From positions 186,001-250,000 of the forward strand of contig JAIEUA010000010.1 of assembly GCA_019744815.1 (NCBI GenBank): DNA of 64,000 nt, in the 5' to 3' direction. This document shows positions 17,950 to 26,211 of this stretch, one piece after another; the stretch's first letter is position 1, and each line of letters opens with the position of its first letter. The translations under genes were made by a program, and so were the position numbers. This DNA is from Phycisphaerales bacterium. Lineage in GTDB: Bacteria; Planctomycetota; Phycisphaerae; Phycisphaerales; UBA1924. Below the pieces are notes generated by a model. It saw only the letters and a list, made by a program, of their open reading frames with translations, ran no database searches and was not told where the DNA came from.

Positions 17950-18915
17950 TCACGGACAAACAAAGACGTCATACCGCGCCGCGAACAACGCAAAGTCCGC
18001 CTCATCCACAGCCAGATCGCCGTTCAAGTCCGCCGCACACGACGCGTCGAGGATGTCCACCCTTGCGCAGTCCCCGACGTCATACAGCCGAACAAAGTCG
18101 CCGAAGTCCTCGTCGTCCACCACGAGGTCGAGGTTCAGATCCCCCTCGCAGTGCCACGCGGTTGTCGCCGAGAAGCTGTCGAACTCGCCGAACCCCTGCT
18201 GCCGGTACGGCATCGACACGCTCCGTCGTCCCTCGACGCTGAGCTGCACCCGGCCGATCGATCCCGCGTTGTGGGAGAAGACCAGCACCCGATTCCCGTT
18301 CCATTCAAGCCGCCCCAGACCGTTCTCAAGATCAAGCCGGATCAGCAGCTCGTTCCACACCCCCGGCTGAGCCACCGGCTGGGCGGTTGCCCAGAACGCC
18401 TCGTTCCCGTTGAACTGCACCACGCCTCCGAGCCAGCCGTGTGAGTCCATGCCGAGGTCGGCCACCGTGGAGTTGGTCGCGTCGTCCGCGAGGATCCCGA
18501 CCCGAACGTCGCGCAGATACGGGTGCTCGGGCATGGTGATCCGCACGAAGCCGCGGAGCGTCAGCACGCCGCGTTCGCCCGGCGCCGGCGCGAACCCGAT
18601 CGCTCCCTGCGCAAACCCGATCCAGCCGCCCCACTTGTTGCGGTAGCCCGGCAGATTGAAATCTCCGAACTCGGTTGTATCCACGCGCACGCTGCCCTTG
18701 CCGTCCTTCGCCGAGCTCGACGTGTACACACGGAACAACGCCCGCGGATCGGTCCACACGCCGCGCCCGTTGATCGAGGTGCCCGCCGCGAGCTCGAAGC
18801 CATCGGCCGCCAGCGGCTGGTCCGATGAAACATCGGCTCGCGCCGCCGCCGCCAGAAGACCCAGCGACACGACTCCGACCCGCGCCAATCCGATCGACGC
18901 CGATGCAATAGACAT
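17950..18915 (-). CDS. Exported jelly-roll-like protein with dockerin-like C-terminus
   Basis: Predicted 321-residue exported protein. A signal peptide covers about 1-27 (ARVGVVSLGLLAAAARA). The body begins DGFELAAGTSINGRGVW and reads like a concanavalin/LamG-type beta-sandwich (GVWNELLIRLDLENGLGRLEWNG), which would fit sugar or surface binding. Two dockerin-like loops close the protein, GDLNLDLVVDDEDFGDFV and DLNGDLAVDEADFALFA, ending RYDVFVCP. It converges on the GH57-like gene, which ends in the same way. Function is unknown beyond the fold guess. Confidence 0.75.
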   Translation of the reverse strand: MSIASASIGLARVGVVSLGLLAAAARADVSSDQPLAADGFELAAGTSINGRGVWTDPRALFRVYTSSSAKDGKGSVRVDTTEFGDFNLPGYRNKWGGWIGFAQGAIGFAPAPGERGVLTLRGFVRITMPEHPYLRDVRVGILADDATNSTVADLGMDSHGWLGGVVQFNGNEAFWATAQPVAQPGVWNELLIRLDLENGLGRLEWNGNRVLVFSHNAGSIGRVQLSVEGRRSVSMPYRQQGFGEFDSFSATTAWHCEGDLNLDLVVDDEDFGDFVRLYDVGDCARVDILDASCAADLNGDLAVDEADFALFAARYDVFVCP

Positions 18916-19180
18916 GAATCGCTCCTGCGTTCGCGCCTTGGTGCTGCTTGGTCCCGCCTGGTCCCAACTGGTCCCGTCCGGTGCCGCACGGCGACCAACG
19001 CGAGCGCGAACGCCCGCGATACCCGCTCCCGGATTCGCGGCTTCACCGATCCGGTCGAGAAGTGCCGAGATTTCCGCGTCATTCCCGTGCTGTCACCACA
19101 CGCTCACCGACAGCCATCCGCCGTGCATCGCACGCGAACCGCCGCGCAGTTGTTTGTGCAAAGAAAACGCCCCGCACGCC
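18916..19180. other. Gap with short TGGTCCC direct repeats
   Basis: Between two minus-strand genes lies a 265-base gap. Near 18941-18981 TGGTCCC recurs four or so times at 10-11 base spacing, close to the start of the gene at 18915, which could be an operator or a microsatellite. Nothing else is evident. Confidence 0.35.
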
Positions 19181-19861
19181 TCACGGCCGGGCCGCGATCG
19201 GCGTCGTCGGCTCCACCCGCGGCACCGCCTGCCCCTCGATCCAACCGCCCTCGCGCAGCGCCTTCAACACCGGCGACGCGATCGACCGCATCGTCTCGTC
19301 GACCTTGGGCTTGGCGTCGAAACGCTTCGCCTCCGCGATCGCCTCGTCCACCGACACGCCCTCGAACGCGGCGCGGAACAACCCGATCGCGCAGCTCGTC
19401 CGCTGACTGCCCGTCGCGCAGTGCACCAACACCGGCTGCCGCGCCGGATCCGACGCGATCCGCAGCGCCGCCACGTACTCGTTGGGGTTCCCCGTCGAGT
19501 CGCCGATCAGATCGAACTTGAACCGTGTGACACCCAGCGCCTGCGCCGATAGCTGCAGTCGGCGATCACGAACATCACCCTCGGGGGCCACGCCCAGGTC
19601 GATGATGGTTCGGATGCCTCGCTCCTTCACCATCGATTCGAGCGCCGCCGGCGAAGGTTCTGCGCTGCGGTACACCTTTCCCGGCACCACTTCCGCGAAT
19701 CGCTTGGGATGCAGATCCGGCCACACCACGCGATACCCAAAGACGCCGACTCCGACCGCCAACGCCGCGACCAGCGCCAGCGAGACCACGCTGCCCAACC
19801 CGCCACGCTTTGGTGTCGTTGCGTCTTGCACGAACAACAGTACGACCAACGCCGGTGCCAT
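19181..19861 (-). CDS. Membrane-anchored dual-specificity/tyrosine phosphatase-like protein
   Basis: Predicted 226-residue protein with a single N-terminal membrane segment (SVVSLALVAALAVGVGVFGY) and a phosphatase domain. The active-site loop is VHCATGSQRTS, matching HCxxGxxRT; the conserved region before it (RTIIDLGVAPEGD) is typical of DSP/PTP-like proteins. It probably removes phosphate from proteins, phosphoinositides or nucleotides at the periplasmic face, but the substrate is unknown. The candidate ATG at 19861 lies inside a family C repeat; a GTG about 30 bases downstream (VQDATTPK) is the alternative, and it would leave the domain intact. Confidence 0.75.
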   Translation of the reverse strand: MAPALVVLLFVQDATTPKRGGLGSVVSLALVAALAVGVGVFGYRVVWPDLHPKRFAEVVPGKVYRSAEPSPAALESMVKERGIRTIIDLGVAPEGDVRDRRLQLSAQALGVTRFKFDLIGDSTGNPNEYVAALRIASDPARQPVLVHCATGSQRTSCAIGLFRAAFEGVSVDEAIAEAKRFDAKPKVDETMRSIASPVLKALREGGWIEGQAVPRVEPTTPIAARP

Positions 19862-19972
19862 CAGTCCGCCGGCTTTGCGGCGCGACTGATGCGTTCCCGC
19901 TCCAGGCTCACGACACCGCGAGCCCCGCATCAGTCGCGCGGCTCAAAGCAGCCGCGGACTGATGGCACCAGA
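19854..19972. repeat. Nested inverted repeat element, family C, second copy
   Basis: Outer arms GGTGCCATCAGTCCG and CGGACTGATGGCACC enclose inner arms CGCGACTGATGC and GCATCAGTCGCG. The element overlaps the candidate start of the phosphatase gene and lies 55 bases before recR. Confidence 0.75.
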
Positions 19973-20026
19973 CACTCCATCCACCCGCTCTCCTCTTCAC
20001 CGCCTCACTTCCTCTACCATCCCGAC

Positions 20027-20689
20027 ATGCCCGGCCCCAACACCAACCCGCCAACCAAGAAGGGCCTCGCCTACCCCAGCGCGGTCGAGCGTCTGATCGA
20101 CGAGTTCGCCGCCCTCCCGGGCATCGGCCGCCGCAGCGCCGAACGCCTCGCCTTCTACATCCTCAAGAGCAACGAGCCCGACGCGCTCCGCCTTGCCCAG
20201 GCCATTCACGACGTCAAGAAGAACATCCGCCACTGCGGCCTCTGCTGGAACCTCTCCGACGCCGACACCTGCTCCATCTGCGCCGACCCCGCCCGCGACC
20301 GCACCACCGTCCTCGTCGTCGAGCAGCCCAAGGACCTCATCGCCCTCGAACAGACCGCCATGTACAAGGGCCTCTACCACGTCCTCATGGGACGCCTCAG
20401 CCCCCTCGACGGCGTCGCCGCCACCGATCTCACCATCCCCGACCTGCTCGATCGCTGCCGCGACCCTAAGCGCAACCCGGGCAACGCCAAGGTCTTGGAA
20501 GTGATTCTCGGACTTAATCCAACCCTCGAAGGGGACGGAACCGGCCTCTATTTGCAGAAAGAACTGGAAGGTCTGGGGGTCCGTATCACAAGATTGGCAC
20601 GTGGTTTGCCGTCTGGCAGCCAATTGGAGTATGCCAACAAGGCGGTTTTGGCCGATGCCATAGTCGGCCGCCAGCGCGTCAGGGACTGA
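20027..20689 (+). CDS. recR: Recombination protein RecR
   Basis: Predicted 220-residue RecR, which works with RecF and RecO to load RecA at single-stranded gaps. Features are the helix-hairpin-helix (LIDEFAALPGIGRRSAERLAF), the four-cysteine zinc finger (CGLCWNLSDADTCSIC), and the Toprim domain (VLVVEQPKDLIALEQT, YKGLYHVLMGRLSPLDGV). Length is slightly above the usual 200 because of an N-terminal extension. The ATG at 20027 is the only start near the conserved block. In many bacteria recR follows dnaX and a YbaB gene; neither is present here. rpoN follows 70 bases later on the same strand. Confidence 0.96.
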   Translation: MPGPNTNPPTKKGLAYPSAVERLIDEFAALPGIGRRSAERLAFYILKSNEPDALRLAQAIHDVKKNIRHCGLCWNLSDADTCSICADPARDRTTVLVVEQPKDLIALEQTAMYKGLYHVLMGRLSPLDGVAATDLTIPDLLDRCRDPKRNPGNAKVLEVILGLNPTLEGDGTGLYLQKELEGLGVRITRLARGLPSGSQLEYANKAVLADAIVGRQRVRD

Positions 20690-20759
20690 CCCCTCTTTCC
20701 CTTCGCGATCGGCGGCCACCCGGAACATGACGTTCCGGCACCCGCTGGAGACCGACGCG

Positions 20760-22409
20760 ATGAGGTTCGAGACCCAGCAAAGCATGAAGCTCGGCCAGCA
20801 GATGAAGCTGGCGCCGCGGATGATCCAGTCCATGGAGATCCTGCAGATGCCCCTCGCGGAGCTGCAGGAACGCATCCAGCAGGAGCTGGAGAGCAACCCC
20901 ACGCTCGAACTCGCCGAGGCCAGTGCGGCCGCCGCCGAAGTCGAATCCGAGGTCGAAGACGCGGACCCCGCCGAGTCCAACGAAGACGAAGACGACGTGA
21001 CCGAGGGCGCCCTCTCCGAAGACGAGACCCCCCTCGACGTTGGCGACGACCGAGACGACTTCGCGCGGCTGGAACAGTTCAACGAGTCGAACCCCGAGGC
21101 CGCCGAGAACGAGTTCGACGGCGGCGACGAATCGCACGAGGCCGAAGCCCCCAGCGTCCGCGAGCTCGCCGAGCGCCCCAGCCGCGATGAAGACTTCGAG
21201 TACTCGCCCCGCGCCTCCGGCGACGACCGCGACGCCAAGTCCGAAGCCATGGCCGCCACGCCCGCCCGCAGCATCTCGCTGCACGAGCAGCTCCGCGAGC
21301 AGTGGCACCTCGCCGAGGTCAAGGAAGAACTCAAGCCCCTGGGCGAACTGATCATCTCCTTCCTCGACGCCGACGGCTATCTCCGCACGCCGCTGGAGAC
21401 CATCGCCGATCGCGCCCCCGTCACCGGTGCAGGCGAAACCAAGCCCCGCTCCGTGGATCTCGAGAACGCGCTCCGTGCCGTGCAGCTCTTCCTCGAGCCG
21501 CCGGGCGTCGCCGCCCGCGACGCCCGCGAGTGCCTTCTGCTCCAGCTCGACGCCTTCGGCGACGCCGAGGACGAACGCAAGATCGAGCCCGAGGTCATCG
21601 CCCACGCCCGCCTGATCGTTGAGAACCACCTCGACGATCTGATGAACAACCGCCTCCCCCGCGTGAGCGAGAAGACCCACCTCTCCCTCGCCGAGATCCG
21701 CGGCGCCCTCGAACTGCTGAAGAAACTCAGCCTCGCCCCCGCACGCCGTCTCGTCTCCGAAGACGTCCGCCCGATCGTCGCCGACGCGATCGTCGAGTAC
21801 GACGCCGAGAAGGACCGCTACATCGCCTACCTCAACGAGCGCCGCATCCCCGACCTTCGCATCAATCAGGAATACGCCCAGCTCAGCAAGGGCAAGCCCG
21901 ACAAGGGCATGGACAAGCGGGGCAAGGACTTCCTGCGCACCAATCTCTCCAACGCCGCCTGGCTCATCGACGCCGTCAACCAGCGCAAGCACACGCTCCT
22001 GCGCGTCGTGCAAGCCGTCGTCGACGCGCAGCGCGACTACTTCGACTTCGGACCGCAAGCCCTCAAGCCCCTGCCGATGACGCTGGTCGCCGAGCAGCTC
22101 GGCATCCACGTCGCCACCGTCAGCCGCGCCGTCAGCGAGAAGCACCTCCAGACGCCCCGCGGCGTCGTCCCGCTCCGCAAGTTCTTCTCCGGCGGCCTGC
22201 AGACCGACGCCGGCGAGGACATGGCCTGGGACGCCATCAAGGTCGCGCTCCGCGACATCATCGACCACGAAGACAAAAAGAAACCCTGGTCCGACGAGGC
22301 CCTCGTCGACAAGCTCCAAGAACGCGGCATCGAGATCGCACGACGCACCGTCGCCAAGTACCGCGACCAGCTCAACATCCCCGCGGCACGCCTCCGCCGC
22401 GAGTATTGA
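20760..22409 (+). CDS. rpoN: RNA polymerase sigma-54 factor
   Basis: Predicted 549-residue sigma-54, which directs RNA polymerase to -24/-12 promoters that need an AAA+ activator. Region I (MKLAPRMIQSMEILQMPLAEL), an acidic region II (about residues 60-155, unusually long and rich in Glu and Asp), the core-binding domain, the helix-turn-helix (MTLVAEQLGIHVATVSRAVS) and the RpoN box (ARRTVAKYR) are all visible. The ATG at 20760 opens the conserved region; an in-frame ATG 33 bases upstream is possible. GGAG lies about ten bases before the chosen start. No activator gene lies in the window. Confidence 0.96.
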   Translation: MRFETQQSMKLGQQMKLAPRMIQSMEILQMPLAELQERIQQELESNPTLELAEASAAAAEVESEVEDADPAESNEDEDDVTEGALSEDETPLDVGDDRDDFARLEQFNESNPEAAENEFDGGDESHEAEAPSVRELAERPSRDEDFEYSPRASGDDRDAKSEAMAATPARSISLHEQLREQWHLAEVKEELKPLGELIISFLDADGYLRTPLETIADRAPVTGAGETKPRSVDLENALRAVQLFLEPPGVAARDARECLLLQLDAFGDAEDERKIEPEVIAHARLIVENHLDDLMNNRLPRVSEKTHLSLAEIRGALELLKKLSLAPARRLVSEDVRPIVADAIVEYDAEKDRYIAYLNERRIPDLRINQEYAQLSKGKPDKGMDKRGKDFLRTNLSNAAWLIDAVNQRKHTLLRVVQAVVDAQRDYFDFGPQALKPLPMTLVAEQLGIHVATVSRAVSEKHLQTPRGVVPLRKFFSGGLQTDAGEDMAWDAIKVALRDIIDHEDKKKPWSDEALVDKLQERGIEIARRTVAKYRDQLNIPAARLRREY

Positions 22410-22418
22410 GCCTCGCGA

Positions 22419-22823
22419 TCACGTCTCGATCAACCCGATTACCGCGCCCGCCGGGTCCTTGATGACGCAGAACACCATGGGCCCGGCGTTCCGCGGCCCA
22501 TCGACCACCTTCCCGCCCAGCTTCTTCGCCTTGGCCACACTCGCCTTCACGCTCTTCACCTTCACGTACATCATCCACTGCGGCGGCACCTTCTTGTTCG
22601 AGCCCCGCGCGTGGCACACACCCGCCACCGTCTCGCCCGGCTTCTTCGCCGTCTTGCCCGGCAGGTTCATGCAGTAATCCGCGTACGCGCCCTTGGCGTC
22701 CTTCATGGGGACCTCGCTGGTCTGCCAGCCGACCACCGAGCTGTAGAACTTCCGCAGCCGCGGAGCGTCCTTCACCGTCAGGTCCCGCCACACGATTTCG
22801 CCGACTTGCTGCTTCTTGGCCAT
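22419..22823 (-). CDS. VOC-family (glyoxalase/bleomycin resistance-like) protein
   Basis: Predicted 134-residue protein of the vicinal oxygen chelate superfamily. It has one betaalphabetabetabeta module before (EIVWRDLTVKDAPRLRKFYSSVVGW) and a second after (WMMYVKVKSVKASVAKAKKLGGKV), with the closing FCVIKDPAGAVIGLIET. The substrate is not predictable. AGGAG lies just upstream of the ATG at 22823, which settles the start. It ends ten bases beyond the stop of the convergent rpoN. Confidence 0.85.
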   Translation of the reverse strand: MAKKQQVGEIVWRDLTVKDAPRLRKFYSSVVGWQTSEVPMKDAKGAYADYCMNLPGKTAKKPGETVAGVCHARGSNKKVPPQWMMYVKVKSVKASVAKAKKLGGKVVDGPRNAGPMVFCVIKDPAGAVIGLIET

Positions 22824-22882
22824 GATGCACTCCTGTCGGAGCAGCGTACCCGATCGGACGAGACGCGTGTCAACACGCTGCT

Positions 22883-22909
22883 CCGAGCCGCGGGCTTCAG
22901 CCCGCGCGG
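22883..22909 (+). repeat. Inverted repeat family D, left arm
   Basis: A 27-base arm containing GCGGGCTTCAGCCCGC. It pairs perfectly with 22957-22983, 47 bases away. Confidence 0.9.
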
Positions 22910-22956
22910 TTGGGACGCGGGATTGTTGGGAAACGAGCGAGTTGTTCGAGGACTTG

Positions 22957-22983
22957 CCGCGCGGGCTGAAGCCCGCGGCTCGG
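22957..22983 (-). repeat. Inverted repeat family D, right arm
   Basis: Exact reverse complement of 22883-22909. It ends 27 bases before the rlmKL start codon. Confidence 0.9.
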
Positions 22984-23010
22984 AAGCCTCCGCCCCCCAA
23001 CGATCACCCG

Positions 23011-25497
23011 ATGCCCGAACTCTTCGATCTCATCGCCACCACCTCCTTCGGCCTGGAGGCTGTCGTCGCGCGCGAGCTCGAGTGGCTCGGCTACGAGCCC
23101 CGCATCATCTCCACCGGCCGCATCCTCTTCCGCGGCGACGCCCTCGCCATCGCCCGCGCCAACCTCTGGCTCCGGGCCGCCGACCGCGTCCTGCTCCGCG
23201 TCGCTAAGTTCGAATCCCCCGACTTCGACGCCCTCTTCGAAACCACCAAGACGCTGCCCTGGGAACGCTGGATCGCGCCCGACGGCGAGTTCCCCGTCAA
23301 CGGCCGCAGCGTCAAGAGCCAGCTCAGCAGCGTCCCCGCCGTGCAACGCACGGTCAAGAAAGCCATCGTCGAGCGCTTGCTCTCCGCCCATCGCGTCAAC
23401 GTGTTGCCCGAGTCCGGCAGCCGAACGGTGATCGAAGTCGGCCTGCTCGAAGACGTCGCCTCACTGACCATTGACACCAGCGGCGTCGGCCTGCACAAGC
23501 GCGGCTACCGCGATCTCGTCGGCGAGGCTGCGCTCAAGGAGACACTGGCCGCGGGGCTCGTCCTACTCAGCGTCTGGCGCCCGCACCGCGCCCTCATCGA
23601 CCCGTTCTGCGGCAGCGGCACCATCGCCATCGAGGCCGCGATGCTCGCCATGAACCTCGCCCCCGGCCGCGGCCGCGACTTCGACTGCGCCCACTGGCCC
23701 GAGATCCCCGAGACCATCTGGGACGAGGCCGACCAGGAAGCCGACGACAAGGCCAAGGACACGCTGCCCGTCACCATCCACGCCAGCGACATCGACGAGC
23801 AAGCCCTCACCCTCGCCCGCCACCACGCCAAGCAGGCCGGCGTCGAACGCGCCATCCACTTCTCCCACCGCGATTTCGCCGATCTCTCCAGCAAGTCCGA
23901 CTACGGCTGCATCGTCACCAACCCGCCCTACGGCGTGCGCCTCGGCGAGACCGAGGACGTCCAACGCATCTACCGCCTCATGCCCGAAGTCCTCCGCCGC
24001 CTGCCGACCTGGTCGCACCACATCCTGACGGCGTACCCCAACTTCGAACGCGTCGTCGGCCAGGAAGCCACCCGCCGCCGCAAGATGTTCAACGCCCAGA
24101 TCGAGTGCACGTACTACACGTTCCTCGGGCCGAGGCCGCCGCGCGAGAACGCACGCGACGAAGCCCCGGTCGAAGCAATGACCGAAGCACCAGTCGATGC
24201 ACCAGTCGAAGCGCAAGTCGAAGCGCAAGACGAGGCACAACTCGAACTGCACACATCCGACTCCCCCTCGCCGAGGGAGGGGGCCGGGGGGTGGGCGAAC
24301 GGCGACGCGGAGACCACCGAGTCCGCCACATCTGACGCGATTGCCACGAACAACGCACCCGCTCAATCCACGCCGATTCGACCCGCCCCCAGCGCCTCAA
24401 ACAAGGGGCGGGCCCAGGATGCGGCCCGCCCGCCCGCGCTCGAACCCCGCTTCACCAACCCCACGGGGCCCGCACCGCACCGCGCCATCACCACCCCCGC
24501 CTTCGGCGGCCTGCGCGAGCGCGACATCCGCGAGCTCGACGACTTCGCCGGCCGCCTCACCAAGCGCGCTCGCCACTTCCGCCGCTGGCCCGACCGCGGC
24601 ATCTTCTGCTACCGCCTCTACGACCGCGACTGCCCCGACGTCCCCGTGGTGATTGATCGCTACGAGGACCACGCTCACATCTTCGAACTCGAACGCGAAC
24701 ACTCCCGCACCGTCGCACAGCACGCCGAGTGGAAAGACGAGATCTCCAAGCGCACCGCCGCGATCCTTGAGATCCCGCTCGCCAACGTGCACATGAAGGA
24801 CCGCCCCAAGCAGCGCGGCCTCTCCCAGCACGAACGCCAGGACGACGCCGGGATCATCATCCCCGTCCGCGAGGCCGGCCTCCGCTTCGAGGTCAACCTC
24901 ACCGACTACACCGACACCGGCCTCTTCCTCGATCACCGCAACACCCGCGCGATGGTGCGCGACATCGCCCAGGGCGAGCGAGTACTCAACCTCTTCTGCT
25001 ACACCGGCAGCTTCTCCGTCTACGCCGCCGCGGGCGGCGCCGAGACGACCACCAGCGTCGACCTCTCGAACACCTACCTCGACTGGACCGCCCGCAACTT
25101 CGCCCTCAACAACATCCGCGGCGTCGGCTCGCAGCCATCCGCCACCCACCGCCTCGTCCGCGCCGACACGATGGAGTTCCTCGCCCAGCACCCGCAGGAC
25201 CCCGAAGGCCTCTACGACCTCGCCATCGTCGACCCGCCGACCTTCTCCAACAGCAAGATGACCGAGGCCGACTGGGAAGTGCAGTCGCGCCACGTCGAGC
25301 TGCTCTCCCTGCTCGTCCCGCTCATGAGCCGCGGCGGCACGATCTTCTTCTCCAACAACTTCCGCACCTTCAAGCTCGACGAAGAAGGCGTCGCCGCGCT
25401 GGGCCTGCAGTCCATCGAGATCTCACGCCGCACCGTGCCCGAGGACTACCGCAACGAACGCATCCACCGCTGCTGGAAGATGACCGTTGGAGGGTGA
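23011..25497 (+). CDS. rlmL: Bifunctional 23S rRNA methyltransferase RlmKL, with a repeat-derived linker
   Basis: Predicted 828-residue fusion that methylates 23S rRNA at two guanines (N2 of G2445 by the N-terminal half, N7 of G2069 by the C-terminal half, E. coli numbering). A THUMP domain is followed by the first methyltransferase (DPFCGSGTIAIEA; catalytic NPPYG at about residue 304), and by the second, with NLFCYTGSFSVYAA and DPPTFSNSK at about 741. The protein is about 125 residues longer than E. coli RlmL. The excess lies in a linker (about 373-500) with TEAPVDAPVEAQVEAQ repeats and SPSPREGAGGWA, encoded by interspersed repeat DNA. Confidence 0.95.
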   Translation: MPELFDLIATTSFGLEAVVARELEWLGYEPRIISTGRILFRGDALAIARANLWLRAADRVLLRVAKFESPDFDALFETTKTLPWERWIAPDGEFPVNGRSVKSQLSSVPAVQRTVKKAIVERLLSAHRVNVLPESGSRTVIEVGLLEDVASLTIDTSGVGLHKRGYRDLVGEAALKETLAAGLVLLSVWRPHRALIDPFCGSGTIAIEAAMLAMNLAPGRGRDFDCAHWPEIPETIWDEADQEADDKAKDTLPVTIHASDIDEQALTLARHHAKQAGVERAIHFSHRDFADLSSKSDYGCIVTNPPYGVRLGETEDVQRIYRLMPEVLRRLPTWSHHILTAYPNFERVVGQEATRRRKMFNAQIECTYYTFLGPRPPRENARDEAPVEAMTEAPVDAPVEAQVEAQDEAQLELHTSDSPSPREGAGGWANGDAETTESATSDAIATNNAPAQSTPIRPAPSASNKGRAQDAARPPALEPRFTNPTGPAPHRAITTPAFGGLRERDIRELDDFAGRLTKRARHFRRWPDRGIFCYRLYDRDCPDVPVVIDRYEDHAHIFELEREHSRTVAQHAEWKDEISKRTAAILEIPLANVHMKDRPKQRGLSQHERQDDAGIIIPVREAGLRFEVNLTDYTDTGLFLDHRNTRAMVRDIAQGERVLNLFCYTGSFSVYAAAGGAETTTSVDLSNTYLDWTARNFALNNIRGVGSQPSATHRLVRADTMEFLAQHPQDPEGLYDLAIVDPPTFSNSKMTEADWEVQSRHVELLSLLVPLMSRGGTIFFSNNFRTFKLDEEGVAALGLQSIEISRRTVPEDYRNERIHRCWKMTVGG
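24262..24298. repeat. Interspersed repeat family G inside rlmKL
   Basis: The CCCCCTCGCCGAGGGAGGGG string and following GGGGTGGGCGA match, in opposite orientation, the intergenic-like block at about 48446-48497. Here it is translated as part of the RlmKL linker. Confidence 0.7.
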
Positions 25498-25518
25498 CGC
25501 TCTGTGTCGCTCGCCCGG

Positions 25519-26085
25519 CTACCGCACCACGCGGTGAATCCACATCGCCGACGCGAAGGCGACGATCCAGCAGCAGACCGCCAGCAACCCGCGCACAAAC
25601 GCGCCTTGCTGATCCAGCCACCGCATCGCCACCACCCACCACGGCAGCGCGATCGCGAACCCGATCGCCGACACGATCTGCGGCTTGCCCACACGCCACA
25701 GGTCCTGCGTGCTCTGATCGCCGAATCGCTCCCAGAGCAGAAACAGAATCAGCGTCGCGTTGAAAAAGAACCCCGACGCCAGCGCCGCCACGCCGATCAC
25801 AAACGCCGTCCGGCTCGGCAGCGGCGTCGCCAGCTCCACCCGCAGCGGCACCCCGCACTCCGGGCAGTTCGCGCTCATGATCCCACGCAGGTTGTGACCG
25901 CAGCGCGGGCACGGAAAGTCACGCCCCGCTACAAACTCTCGTAGCGCCAGAACCTCGTGCGCCGTCGAACCCCGCACAAAGCGCCGCTCCGCCTTCGAGC
26001 GCACCGTGGGCGGTCGCACGTCCACCAGCCGCAGTGCCGATGGCCGCTCCACCGCAACCTCCGTTGGACGCGGAACTCGGTTCAC
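25519..26085 (-). CDS. CPxC-CPEC zinc-ribbon membrane protein
   Basis: Predicted 188-residue membrane protein of unknown function. A zinc ribbon, FPCPRCGHNLRGIMSANCPEC, occupies about residues 57-77. Three or four hydrophobic helices follow (TAFVIGVAALASGFFFNATL, IVSAIGFAIALPWWVVAM, GLLAVCCWIVAFASAMW). The arrangement matches the next gene and the one at 51127. It converges on rlmKL with a 21-base gap. Confidence 0.75.
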   Translation of the reverse strand: MNRVPRPTEVAVERPSALRLVDVRPPTVRSKAERRFVRGSTAHEVLALREFVAGRDFPCPRCGHNLRGIMSANCPECGVPLRVELATPLPSRTAFVIGVAALASGFFFNATLILFLLWERFGDQSTQDLWRVGKPQIVSAIGFAIALPWWVVAMRWLDQQGAFVRGLLAVCCWIVAFASAMWIHRVVR

Positions 26086-26211
26086 AACCAGAGACTATCA
26101 GAATTCCCCGCAGCGGCAAGCGGTTTCCGCCCGTTTGCCCCCACGCCACCCCCAACCGCTCCCGCATCAACCCCTGGCACCAAGCCGCACGGTCCGCAAA
26201 CTCCAAACTCC

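Noticed and set aside
15597..18005. 802-codon open frame antisense to the GH57-like gene
   Set aside because: Rich in Val/Gly/Arg/Asp with no recognisable domain, opposite a gene with signal peptide, catalytic motifs and dockerin-like end.
20679..22319. 546-codon open frame antisense to rpoN
   Set aside because: rpoN is unmistakable on the plus strand; the antisense frame has biased composition and no family.
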